Source of the DNA: an uncultured Collinsella sp.
Lineage (GTDB): Bacteria > Actinomycetota > Coriobacteriia > Coriobacteriales > Coriobacteriaceae
DNA: 27,813 nucleotides
Direction of reading: 5' to 3'
Assembly: GCA_902494605.1 (NCBI GenBank)
Contig: CABUUG010000011.1
Span: 1-27,813 of the forward strand
Shown here in pieces: positions 6,643 to 12,331 of the stretch. Under the pieces are notes generated by a model. It was not told the origin of the DNA, did no database searches, and saw nothing but the letters and a program-made list of their open reading frames with translations. The translations under genes were made by a program, and so were the position numbers. Position 1 is the stretch's first letter. Every line of letters begins with the position of its first letter.

Positions 6643-7450
6643 CTGCCCTCCCGTCCTCGAAGCGGCGGAACCAGGCGAGAAGGATGGCGGCGGCTGCCAG
6701 GGTGAGCACGAGGCCAGCGAGCGCAGTCGTGAGGAGAGGGGCCGCCGCGCGTGCGGCGTCGATGAAGGCCTCTACCCCGAGCGACCCCAGGCGCGCGGGC
6801 CAGGCGAGCGGCACCCAGCTCAGGGGCGTCGCCAGGGCACCGGTGAGCTCGCCGGTCATGAGGCCGTGCGCAAGTCCGCCCACCGAGAAGAACGCGAGGA
6901 GCACCCCCGCCGCGCCGGCGCCGATAGCGGCGTTGCGGCCGAGGCGCAGGGCCACGCCGAGCCACAGCGCGTAGAGGGGCAGGCTGCCCAGCACGATGCC
7001 CGCCCAGGCGGCCGCAAGCGGAGCGGGCCCGAGCGGCAGGCGCCCGGCGACGGCGAGCACGGCCCCGAACACGCCGAGCGCCACGGCCAGCGCGCCCGCG
7101 CCGAGCGCCGCAAGGGCGAGCAGCTTCGCCGCGACGGCGCGCCCGCGCGAGGGGACCGCCGTGAGGTTGGCGAGGTGCCCGGCAGCGCGCTCCTCGTCCA
7201 CTGCGAGCCCGCAGACGATGGCGGACATGAGCAGCATGAGGGCGCCGAGGAACTGGGCGTAGGCGTCCGCGCCCAGCGCCGGGTCCCATCGGGTAACGGA
7301 GAAGTACTCGCCGCAGGCAAGACCGGCTGCCAGGCCGCAGACGAGGTGCGCCGCCGTGAGCGGGGAGCGCGCCAGGCGCAGGGCCTCGGAGAGCAGGGCC
7401 CGCGGGAGAGTCATGCGCGGCGTCGGGTCGGAGAGTCGCGTCATGGCCAT
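6635..7450 (-). CDS. Lantibiotic immunity ABC transporter permease, LanG/MutG-type
   Basis: This 271-residue hydrophobic protein has about six membrane helices. The start ATG (7450-7448) overlaps the TGA of the upstream permease, with GAGGAGAGG before it. Sequence landmarks are LARSPLTAAHLVCGLAAGLACGEYF (TM1 region), DAYAQFLGALMLLMSAIVCGLAVDEERAAGHLANLTAVPSRG (TM2 and cytosolic loop) and a C-terminal helix ending LLAWFRRFEDGR. The DEE-AGH-NL-P pattern after TM2 is typical of LanE/LanG immunity permeases. With the LanF ATPase and LanE it would expel lantibiotic-like peptides from the membrane. Its start is translationally coupled to LanE, and it is followed by the small frameshifted gene. Confidence 0.85.
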   Translation of the reverse strand: MAMTRLSDPTPRMTLPRALLSEALRLARSPLTAAHLVCGLAAGLACGEYFSVTRWDPALGADAYAQFLGALMLLMSAIVCGLAVDEERAAGHLANLTAVPSRGRAVAAKLLALAALGAGALAVALGVFGAVLAVAGRLPLGPAPLAAAWAGIVLGSLPLYALWLGVALRLGRNAAIGAGAAGVLLAFFSVGGLAHGLMTGELTGALATPLSWVPLAWPARLGSLGVEAFIDAARAAAPLLTTALAGLVLTLAAAAILLAWFRRFEDGRADA

Positions 7451-8220
7451 CACCTCTCCTCGGAGCGCGCGAACCAGGCCGCGCCCGCCGCCGTGAGCGC
7501 GGCGAACGCGAGCGCGCTGACCGCAAGGCCCGCCAGCGTGAGCATGCCGTCCGCCGCGAGCGCCCCGCCGAGCGCCATGTCCGCCGCGAGTGGCTCGCCG
7601 CTCGGCAGCACGGGGATGAAGCTCGTGGGGATGACCATGCTCGCCGACGGCGGAAAGAGCTGCGGCAGCGGCATCAGCGACCAGGCGAACCCACCCACGA
7701 GCTGAACGGCGAGCGGGCAGAAGATGCCCGCGAGCATTCCGAGCCGCGCCGTGAGGAAGAGCCCTGTGGGGATCATCCACGCCGCGGTCACCGTGTTGGC
7801 GAGCGCGCAGAGGAGCATCGTGAGCGTGCCCGCGGCCGTGAGGCCCTGCGAGGAGAACGCCGATCCCGCGAGGTAGATGCCGAAGACCACGAGGTTCGAG
7901 AGCGCGCAGAGCGCGAGGCACCAGAGCGCCTTGGCCCACCAGGCGCGCCCGAGCGGGAAGCCCAGGCCCAGAAGCCCCCGCATCCGCGTGCGCGCGTCCG
8001 CCCGCGCGACGCACGCCACCACGAGCGACAGAGACACGGGCAGGAAGAGCGCGTACCAGTAGTTCCACGCGCTGAAGATCTGCACGCCCCGGTAGGGCAT
8101 CGCGCCGAGCAGCGGCATCGGCAGCGCCATGAGCACGGCCAGGCGAACCGGTGCCGCGTGGCGCGACTTCAGGGCCTCGGCGCGCAGGCCCGCGAGCAGG
8201 CCGCCTTTCTCGCCCGTCAT
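7450..8220 (-). CDS. Lantibiotic immunity ABC transporter permease, LanE/MutE-type
   Basis: This permease has 256 residues and six predicted membrane helices. The N-terminal LLAGLRAEALKSRHAAPVRL, then LMALPMPLLGAM, the loop YRGVQIFSAWNYWYALFLPV and the next cytosolic stretch VARADARTRMRGLLGLGFPLGRAWWAK are the arrangement expected of the MutE/EpiE/SpaE family. It overlaps the ATPase gene at its start (ATG at 8220, ATPase stop 8217-8219) and LanG at its end, so F, E and G are made from one coupled message. Immunity permeases of this type act in the cytoplasmic membrane without a separate substrate-binding protein. Confidence 0.87.
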   Translation of the reverse strand: MTGEKGGLLAGLRAEALKSRHAAPVRLAVLMALPMPLLGAMPYRGVQIFSAWNYWYALFLPVSLSLVVACVARADARTRMRGLLGLGFPLGRAWWAKALWCLALCALSNLVVFGIYLAGSAFSSQGLTAAGTLTMLLCALANTVTAAWMIPTGLFLTARLGMLAGIFCPLAVQLVGGFAWSLMPLPQLFPPSASMVIPTSFIPVLPSGEPLAADMALGGALAADGMLTLAGLAVSALAFAALTAAGAAWFARSEER

Positions 8221-8945
8221 GCCGCCACCTCCCCGCGCGCTCGTCGCCCTTCCCGGCAGACGCTCATGAAGAGTTCCTCGAGGTCCTGCCCGGGCCGAAG
8301 CGCATCCTCGTAGGCGAGGCGCCCCCCGCAGATGATGCCGATGGTGTCCGCCATCTGCTGCACCTCGGAGAGGATGTGGCTCGAGACGATCACCGTCGTA
8401 CCCGCCGCCGCGAAGCCGCGGATCTGGTCGCGCAGCTCCTCGATGCCGATGGGGTCGAGTCCGTTGGTGGGCTCGTCGAGCACGAGCAGGCGTGGCCGGG
8501 CGATCAGCGCCAGCGCGAGCCCCAGGCGCTGCCGCATGCCCATCGAGAAGCGCCCGGCGCGCTTCTTCCCGGTGTCCGCGAGGTCCACGGCGGCGAGTAC
8601 CTCATCTATGCGGCTCTCGGGAAGGCCCAGCAGCGTGGTGCGCACGCGCAGGTTCTCGCGCGCGGTGAGGTTGGGGTAGAGGGGCGCCTCCTCGATGAGG
8701 CTGCCGATTGCGTAGAGGTCCTCGCGGCGCCAGGCGTGCCCGGCAAAGAGGATCTCTCCGGCCGTCGGCCGCAGCATCCCGCAGATCATCTTGAGTGTTG
8801 TCGACTTGCCGGCGCCGTTGGGACCGAGCAGCCCGTACACCTCGCCCTCGCGGATATGAAGGCTCACGTCGGCCACGGCGTCCTGCGCCTGGTCGCCGCG
8901 ACCGAAGCGCTTGGTAAGCCCGCGCGTCTCGAGCATGTAACCCAT
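8217..8945 (-). CDS. Lantibiotic immunity ABC transporter ATP-binding protein, LanF-type
   Basis: This 242-residue ATPase drives the LanE-LanG permease pair. Walker A is GPNGAGKST (41-49), the signature is the degenerate FSMGMRQR (133-140), and Walker B is LLVLDEPTNGLDP (153-165). The H-loop is SSHILSEVQQ. The Q-loop position reads IGSLIEEAPLYPNLTA, with Glu where most ABC proteins have Gln. An E-loop is a known hallmark of LanF immunity ATPases, so the assignment is stronger than for a generic ABC-2 ATPase. An AAAGGA ribosome site precedes the ATG; a second ATG three codons later is possible. It is the first gene of the six-gene leftward operon. No lantibiotic precursor, LanM or LanBC is in view, so the locus acts as resistance or sensing rather than self-immunity. 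Confidence 0.92.
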   Translation of the reverse strand: MGYMLETRGLTKRFGRGDQAQDAVADVSLHIREGEVYGLLGPNGAGKSTTLKMICGMLRPTAGEILFAGHAWRREDLYAIGSLIEEAPLYPNLTARENLRVRTTLLGLPESRIDEVLAAVDLADTGKKRAGRFSMGMRQRLGLALALIARPRLLVLDEPTNGLDPIGIEELRDQIRGFAAAGTTVIVSSHILSEVQQMADTIGIICGGRLAYEDALRPGQDLEELFMSVCREGRRARGEVAA

Positions 8946-9013
8946 GGGTTCGTCCTTTCTCTTCCGGGCGCGTGGGCCGAGTCGCCGTGCCCGCGCGCCT
9001 TACCTTTCGGGTT

Positions 9014-9054
9014 CACCATCCATGGTGGGGCGCGTTTCTAACGAAGCCGTAACG
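9014..9054 (-). promoter_or_regulatory. Candidate operators upstream of the LanFEG-RK operon
   Basis: Two elements lie 70-110 bp before the LanF start. CACCAT-CC-ATGGTG (9014-9027) is a 6-bp-arm inverted repeat. TAACG occurs at 9039-9043 and again at 9050-9054, exactly 11 bp (one helical turn) apart, the spacing expected of OmpR-family direct-repeat sites. I could not pick a convincing -10/-35 pair. Assignment of the repeat to the operon's own regulator is inference. Confidence 0.35.
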
Positions 9055-9111
9055 GTCGTTGGGCTCTTTTGGCGCCAGCCCTTCTCGACTCGTACGCCAC
9101 TCATGGTATGT

Positions 9112-9123
9112 TTATCGCGATAA
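9112..9123 (+). promoter_or_regulatory. 12-bp perfect palindrome, candidate TetR operator
   Basis: TTATCGCGATAA is a perfect palindrome ending 11 bp before the GTG of a truncated TetR-like gene. TetR repressors commonly bind such sites over their own promoter. It lies between that gene and the divergent LanF operon, so it might once have controlled both. Confidence 0.4.
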
Positions 9124-9134
9124 CAAGGACGGAG

Positions 9135-9182
9135 GTGCCCGCGGCACGCAATAAGTACCCGGAGGAGGCGGTCGAGAAGATC
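9135..9182 (+). pseudogene. N-terminal stub of a TetR/AcrR-family regulator
   Basis: A GTG with an upstream AAGGAC purine stretch opens the reading VPAARNKYPEEAVEKI. The ARNKYPEE(T/A)V-KI opening is the usual N-terminus of a group of TetR regulators, where the HTH (LF-E-GY-TSI-DI) should follow. Instead the sequence changes abruptly after KI and runs through unrelated residues to a stop at about 9302. The rest of the gene is not in the window. This looks like a deletion junction near 9182. It is only 16 codons of similarity, so the call is tentative. Confidence 0.4.
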
Positions 9183-9242
9183 AGGGGTGACGGCTCAGCG
9201 AGTGTTATTTTGCGAGCTATGCGCATTGAAAGCGACCTTTCG

Positions 9243-9251
9243 TGGTATAAA
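9243..9251 (+). promoter_or_regulatory. Extended -10 promoter for the RNA/toxin locus
   Basis: TGGTATAAA (9243-9251) is a strong extended -10 element. TTGAAA at 9226-9231 lies upstream at a short spacing of 14 bp (16 bp to the alternative TAAACT). Transcription should start at about 9258 and run through the hairpins into the toxin gene. Confidence 0.5.
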
Positions 9252-9257
9252 CTACTT

Positions 9258-9389
9258 GCCGGAAGCCGCGGCTTTCAGAGTACGGCTTACGTGTACGTTT
9301 AACCTCCGTGGGCGACGGGGTGCCGCAAGGCGTAGAATATCGCCCACCTGTAGGGGCCTGCAGCGATGCGGGCCCCGCTTCGTATGAAG
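9258..9389 (+). ncRNA. Structured RNA leader, candidate type III antitoxin RNA
   Basis: Between the extended -10 and the toxin start, three separate hairpins can be read. Hairpin A: GTGGGCGA (9308-9315) with TCGCCCAC (9340-9347), enclosing TGCC-GCAA-GGCG (9321-9332) with a GNRA loop. Hairpin B: GGGGCC-T-GCA (9353-9362) with TGC-G-GGCCCC (9367-9376), a 10-bp stem capped by the GNRA loop GCGA. Hairpin C: CTTC-GTAT-GAAG (9378-9389), whose 3' arm overlaps the ribosome site. A perfect palindrome AAGCCGCGGCTT (9263-9274) adds possible structure. In type III loci an antitoxin RNA precedes the toxin gene, separated by a terminator hairpin; B is in that position. I do not see the tandem repeats most such antitoxins have, so this is either a single-unit antitoxin or a leader. 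Confidence 0.45.
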
Positions 9390-9401
9390 GGGGCGTAACC
9401 G

Positions 9402-9851
9402 ATGAAGATCGTATCCATCTCCCAGGACTTCTTCGACCTCGTCGAGGGCGACCGCGAGCTCATGCTTAAGCACAATCGCCCCTGCATCGTGGTGGTGAGG
9501 CTGCGTTTCCGCGGGAAGCGCAGGGACTTCGCCGTGCCGCTGCGTTCCAACATCGCCCCTAACGTGCCCAAAGACCAGTACTTTGCGTTGCCACCCCGCC
9601 CCACGACGCGCCCCGGCTGCCGCCACGGCATCCACTACATCAAGATGTTCCCCATAACCAAGGCCTACCAGCGCCGCTTCAGGACCGAGGGCTCGGCCTA
9701 CTACGAGACGCTCCAGCGCATCATCGATGGCAACACCAAGCGCATTGTCTCCGAGTGCCAGGCATACCTCGACCGCTACGAGCGCGAGGGAAGGCCTCGC
9801 TTTGCCGTCGACATCGACCGCATCGTGGGGCTGCTGGAGGGCGAGAAGTAG
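9402..9851 (+). CDS. ToxN/AbiQ-family (type III toxin-antitoxin) endoribonuclease-like toxin
   Basis: This small basic protein of 149 residues starts MKIVSISQDFFDLV, the usual opening of the CptN/TenpN-like branch of the ToxN/AbiQ family. Key stretches are RPCIVVVRLRFRGKRRDFAVPLRSNI (26-51), matching the family's FA-P-(F/L)RSNI core, and HGIHYIKMFPI (75-85). A C-terminal helical region has ERIV-like TKRIVSECQAYLDRY. Family members are sequence-specific RNases held inactive by an RNA antitoxin encoded just upstream, often acting in phage abortive infection. GAAGGGGG 9 nt before the ATG is the ribosome site and lies in a small hairpin. The gene is intact and closed by a strong terminator, in contrast to its broken neighbours. 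The family call is from memory of conserved motifs. Confidence 0.65.
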   Translation: MKIVSISQDFFDLVEGDRELMLKHNRPCIVVVRLRFRGKRRDFAVPLRSNIAPNVPKDQYFALPPRPTTRPGCRHGIHYIKMFPITKAYQRRFRTEGSAYYETLQRIIDGNTKRIVSECQAYLDRYEREGRPRFAVDIDRIVGLLEGEK

Positions 9852-9875
9852 GGCACCTCGGCTCAGTCTCGAGCC

Positions 9876-9898
9876 ATGCGGAGTCGCTCCGCATTTTT
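9876..9898 (+). terminator. Rho-independent terminator of the toxin gene
   Basis: ATGCGGAG (9876-9883) and CTCCGCAT (9887-9894) form a perfect 8-bp stem with loop TCG, followed directly by TTTT. It lies 25 bp after the toxin stop codon. Confidence 0.88.
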
Positions 9899-10059
9899 GA
9901 ACGCCGCGTGTGCGTCCCAAATACTTGAGAAACAAGCTGTGAAGTGCGGTGGCGCGCCCGTGCCCGTGCATAGCCGTCACCATCAGCGTCTACGCGGCGT
10001 CGGCTTCAAGTGGAACTGGCGCCGCTGCTGTATATGGTTTGCCTTACTGCAAATAGCGA

Positions 10060-10350
10060 TCAATGCCCGCGATGTTTCTGCTTGCGCTTCAACTTTCGCT
10101 GCTCGAAGCGCGTCTCCGCCTCATCCGCGCGACGCTGACTTCTTGCTTGAGCCGACTCCCGCTTCATTGCTTCCCGCTGTGCTGCGAGAGCCTGTTGTGC
10201 CTTGGTGCTCACCGCGGGCCGTTTAAGAGCTTTTGCTGCCTCGCGAGCGCGCCGCTTGGGGTTCTTCGCGGGCTTGCTTGTTTCAGTGGCCTTGTCGCCG
10301 AAGAACGAGAGCTTCTCCCATTCGCTTCCATGCAGAGAAGGGACAACCAA
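10060..10350 (-). pseudogene. C-terminal fragment of a YjdF-family (DUF2992) protein
   Basis: The leftward frame ends with a highly basic tail: KNPKRRAREAAKAL, then STKAQQALAAQREAMKRESA, RSQRR and QRKLKRKQKHRGH. This NPKR-(Q/R)RE / KAQQAL / KKKEKHRG pattern is the hallmark of the C-terminal half of YjdF-family proteins (usually about 135-145 residues). Their genes are often preceded by an azaaromatic-sensing yjdF riboswitch. The N-terminal beta-rich half (TVFF-FWVG-FER type) is absent. The only start codon is a TTG at 10350 without a ribosome site. The fragment is therefore 5'-truncated near 10320-10350 and is probably not expressed as a proper protein. Confidence 0.6.
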
Positions 10351-10521
10351 GGAGGCCGGTTACTGATGCGGACTAGCGCACGCCCACGACTACCCGACGG
10401 GGACTGTGTTTTCATCTCTGGTGGTTGGATTGTAGCACGTGCGAATGCACCCGGCATCGCTGCTGACATGGCGCTACTGGGATTCGCTCCTCGATGCATC
10501 CTTGTGCACATTGCCTTCTCG

Positions 10522-10556
10522 GTTTCGAAACTTTAGAAATAATCGAGTTTCGAAAC
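10522..10556 (+). promoter_or_regulatory. Pair of perfect GTTTCGAAAC palindromes
   Basis: GTTTCGAAAC occurs at 10522-10531 and at 10547-10556, 25 bp apart, separated by an AT-rich stretch. The second ends 16 bp before the ATG of the deleted AAA-ATPase gene. As self-complementary copies they could each bind a dimeric repressor or pair as a 10-bp hairpin. They appear to be the preserved control region of a gene whose coding part was lost. Confidence 0.55.
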
Positions 10557-10572
10557 AGAGAAGGAGTGGATT

Positions 10573-10840
10573 ATGGCTTGGGTAGACCGCAATACGTACC
10601 GACTCCACCGTGTTGGAGAGACTGGCCGAGTACATGATGGACAACTCCGGCAACCTCAACTCGCCCAACAACATCGCCAACGTCCTCGACGCCAACAGGG
10701 TCCCCACCAACCACGTCACCGTCGGGCGCTACATCTCCTACCTCCGCGACGCTTTCGCCTTCTATGAGGCGAGGCGCTGCGACATCAAGGGGAAGAAGTA
10801 CATCACTAACCGAAGAGGACTCCTCACCGAATTCCCTTGA
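10573..10840 (+). pseudogene. AAA ATPase (DUF4143 type) with large internal deletion
   Basis: An AAGGAG ribosome site and ATG at 10573 open MAWVDRNTY, the usual first residues of chromosomal AAA/DUF4143 ATPases (MxWIDRxxY...). About 28 nt in, the sequence jumps in another frame to their C-terminal domain: STVLERLAEYMMDNSGNLNS, then SPNNIANVLDANRVPTNHVT, GRYISYLRDAFAFYEARR and DIKGKKYITN, ending at 10840. The P-loop, Walker B and most of DUF4143 (roughly 300 codons) are missing, and the end is also altered. This is a clean internal deletion with promoter region, ribosome site and both ends left behind. Intact members are thought to act in defence or stress, but that does not apply to this remnant. 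Confidence 0.7.
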
Positions 10841-10852
10841 GATCGGTCGGCA

Positions 10853-11293
10853 TTATCGAGCGTGGGCGTTATCGTAGATATCTTTGATTTCTTCCGGCAA
10901 ATTGTCGGGAATCAGCGCCTTCACTCTATCCTCGTTGCCATCTTGGATCGCCTGCTCGTAGTACCAGCATTTGAACTTCAACATATCCAGCGCACGGTTC
11001 ATGTTTGCGATCTCCGACTCCATGTGGGCCCTTCGCTCCTCGAACATGGCCTTGCGCTTGGGATATGTCGATGGGCCCTCCGCGCACCATTCCATGAACA
11101 GTCGGATGTCCTTAATCTCCATTCCAGCCTTCTTCAGGCATTCGATGACCCGAAGCGCCTCGAGTTCCGTATCGCCGAATCGGCGAATGCCGGACGTCCG
11201 CTCCAGCCCCGGGAACAATCCCTGCCTGTCGTAATACCGCAGCGTTGAGGCGGGCAAGCCGAACATTTCCGCCACCTGTCCGATTGTGTACAT
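10853..11293 (-). CDS. MerR-family transcriptional regulator
   Basis: This 146-residue regulator has the winged-helix MYTIGQVAEMFGLPASTLRYYDRQGLFP at the N-terminus, wing residues SGIRRF and ELEALRVIECLKKAGMEIKDIRLFM. A coiled-coil dimerisation helix (about 75-115) and a short C-terminal effector tail with one Cys (FKCWYYEQAI) follow. CGGAGGGG precedes the ATG. It is divergent from the cupin-hydrolase operon. An ideal MerR operator between the genes (11328-11347) indicates that it controls that operon, and probably itself. Relatives in this context respond to electrophiles or oxidative stress; the ligand is not identifiable here. Confidence 0.92.
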   Translation of the reverse strand: MYTIGQVAEMFGLPASTLRYYDRQGLFPGLERTSGIRRFGDTELEALRVIECLKKAGMEIKDIRLFMEWCAEGPSTYPKRKAMFEERRAHMESEIANMNRALDMLKFKCWYYEQAIQDGNEDRVKALIPDNLPEEIKDIYDNAHAR

Positions 11294-11324
11294 GGCCCCT
11301 CCGAATAAATCTCGAATTCATTCC

Positions 11325-11355
11325 TTGACCTAAAGTCAGGTTTAGGTATTACCTT
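11325..11355 (+). promoter_or_regulatory. MerR-type promoter with dyad operator in a long spacer
   Basis: TTGACC (11325-11330) serves as -35. ACCTAAA-GTCAGG-TTTAGGT (11328-11347) is a perfect 7-bp-arm dyad between it and the -10. Taking TACCTT (11350-11355) as -10 gives a 19-bp spacer, the classic MerR-activated geometry; TATTAC (11347-11352) would give 16 bp. The direction is toward the cupin-hydrolase operon. Confidence 0.75.
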
Positions 11356-11398
11356 CATTCTCGTCAATACAAATCGGTAGCGCAAGGGGTGGTCCGTA

Positions 11399-11497
11399 AT
11401 GGGCAAAACGGTTTTCGCCGGCGGCGTGAACGGTGTGGGCGATATCGCCGGGCATCCCGCTCTGGAACAGGCGCAACGAATGGGCATGGAAATCTAG
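11399..11497 (+). pseudogene. C-terminal tail of a flavodoxin-like NAD(P)H oxidoreductase
   Basis: A 32-codon frame, from an ATG with AAGGGG upstream, ends with VFAGGVNGVGDIAGHPALEQ and a final QRMGMEI. This resembles the last ~30 residues of flavodoxin-fold reductases. The intact homologue at 15125-15655 ends in the comparable IVTISGMTERDSMASSPKLE and ELARKLA. The rest of the enzyme is absent. It sits directly behind the MerR-controlled promoter, so a reductase was probably the first gene of this operon before a deletion. It could still be translated as a leader peptide. Confidence 0.45.
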
Positions 11498-11561
11498 GCG
11501 GGCTACTTAACCGCGTGGAGGCAGATTCGTGTCCAGAACCATCGATAGGAGGAAATCGATC

Positions 11562-12329
11562 ATGGCAATTAAGCAGACGGCGGGCAGAGATGCCCTGGGG
11601 GACTTTGCCCCCAAATTCGCACAGCTCAATGACGATGTGCTGTTCGGCGAGGTGTGGAGTCGAGAAGACGGGCTTTCCCTTCGAGACCGCAGCGTGGTGA
11701 CGGTTGTGGCCCTGATGGCGCAGGGACTGACGGACTCCTCGTTCCAATATCATCTGATGTCCGCAAAGAACAACGGGGTGACCAGGGCTGAGATAGCGGA
11801 AATCCTTACGCATGCGGCGTTTTATGCGGGATGGCCCAAGGCGTGGGCGGCCTTCCGCATGGCGAAGGAGGTCTGGGCGGACGAGGACGACGGCGCCGAC
11901 GCAAAGGCCCGACACCAAAACGAGATGGCCTTTCCTATCGGTGCCCCCAACGACGCATTTGCGAAGTACTTTATCGGGCAAAGCTACCTCGCGCCCCTTT
12001 CCACCGAGCAGGTCGGCGTCTACAACGTGACGTTCGAGCCCGGCTGCCGCAACAACTGGCACGTCCATCACGCCAAAAACGGCGGCGGACAGATTCTCGT
12101 CTGCGTGGCCGGTCGAGGGTTTTACCAGGAATGGGGCAAACCGGCACAAGAGCTGTGCCCTGGCGATGTAGTAAATATTCCCGCGGGCGTAAAGCACTGG
12201 CACGGTGCGGCGCCCGACAGCTGGTTCTCCCATCTCGCAGTGGAGGTTCCGGGCGAGGAGGCCTCCAACGAGTGGTTGGAGCCCGTGGACGACGAGCAAT
12301 ACCTTAAAGCGACTGACAAGGAGGCTTAG
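11562..12329 (+). CDS. Carboxymuconolactone decarboxylase-like plus cupin fusion protein
   Basis: This two-domain cytoplasmic protein has 255 residues. Residues 15-105 form a CMD/AhpD-like helical domain (SLRDRSVVTVVALMAQGLTD, GVTRAEIAEILTHAAFYAGWPKA) that lacks the redox CxxC of AhpD. Residues 125-245 form a cupin with metal-ligand pattern WHVHH (His167, His169/170), GGGQILVCVAGRGFYQEWG and PAGVKHWHGA (His212, His214). AGGAGG at 11547-11552 fixes the ATG at 11562; an upstream in-frame ATG lacks a site. It follows the MerR promoter and is 2 bp from the hydrolase gene, so they form one operon. The fusion is widespread in MerR-linked stress operons, but its substrate is unknown. Confidence 0.88.
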   Translation: MAIKQTAGRDALGDFAPKFAQLNDDVLFGEVWSREDGLSLRDRSVVTVVALMAQGLTDSSFQYHLMSAKNNGVTRAEIAEILTHAAFYAGWPKAWAAFRMAKEVWADEDDGADAKARHQNEMAFPIGAPNDAFAKYFIGQSYLAPLSTEQVGVYNVTFEPGCRNNWHVHHAKNGGGQILVCVAGRGFYQEWGKPAQELCPGDVVNIPAGVKHWHGAAPDSWFSHLAVEVPGEEASNEWLEPVDDEQYLKATDKEA

Positions 12330-12331
12330 GC

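Noticed and set aside
4000..9100. Lantibiotic precursor or modification genes near LanFEG
   Set aside because: No short Cys/Ser/Thr-rich precursor frame with a leader, and no LanB/C/M-like sequence, was found in the operon or its flanks.
9258..9350. Tandem antitoxin repeats expected for a type III toxin
   Set aside because: I looked for a 30-45-nt period and found only weak similarity between TGCCGGAAGC and TGCCGCAAGG, too little to call a repeat.
10060..10350. Complete small basic gene
   Set aside because: Its only start is a TTG without a ribosome site, and the sequence corresponds to the second half of a known family.
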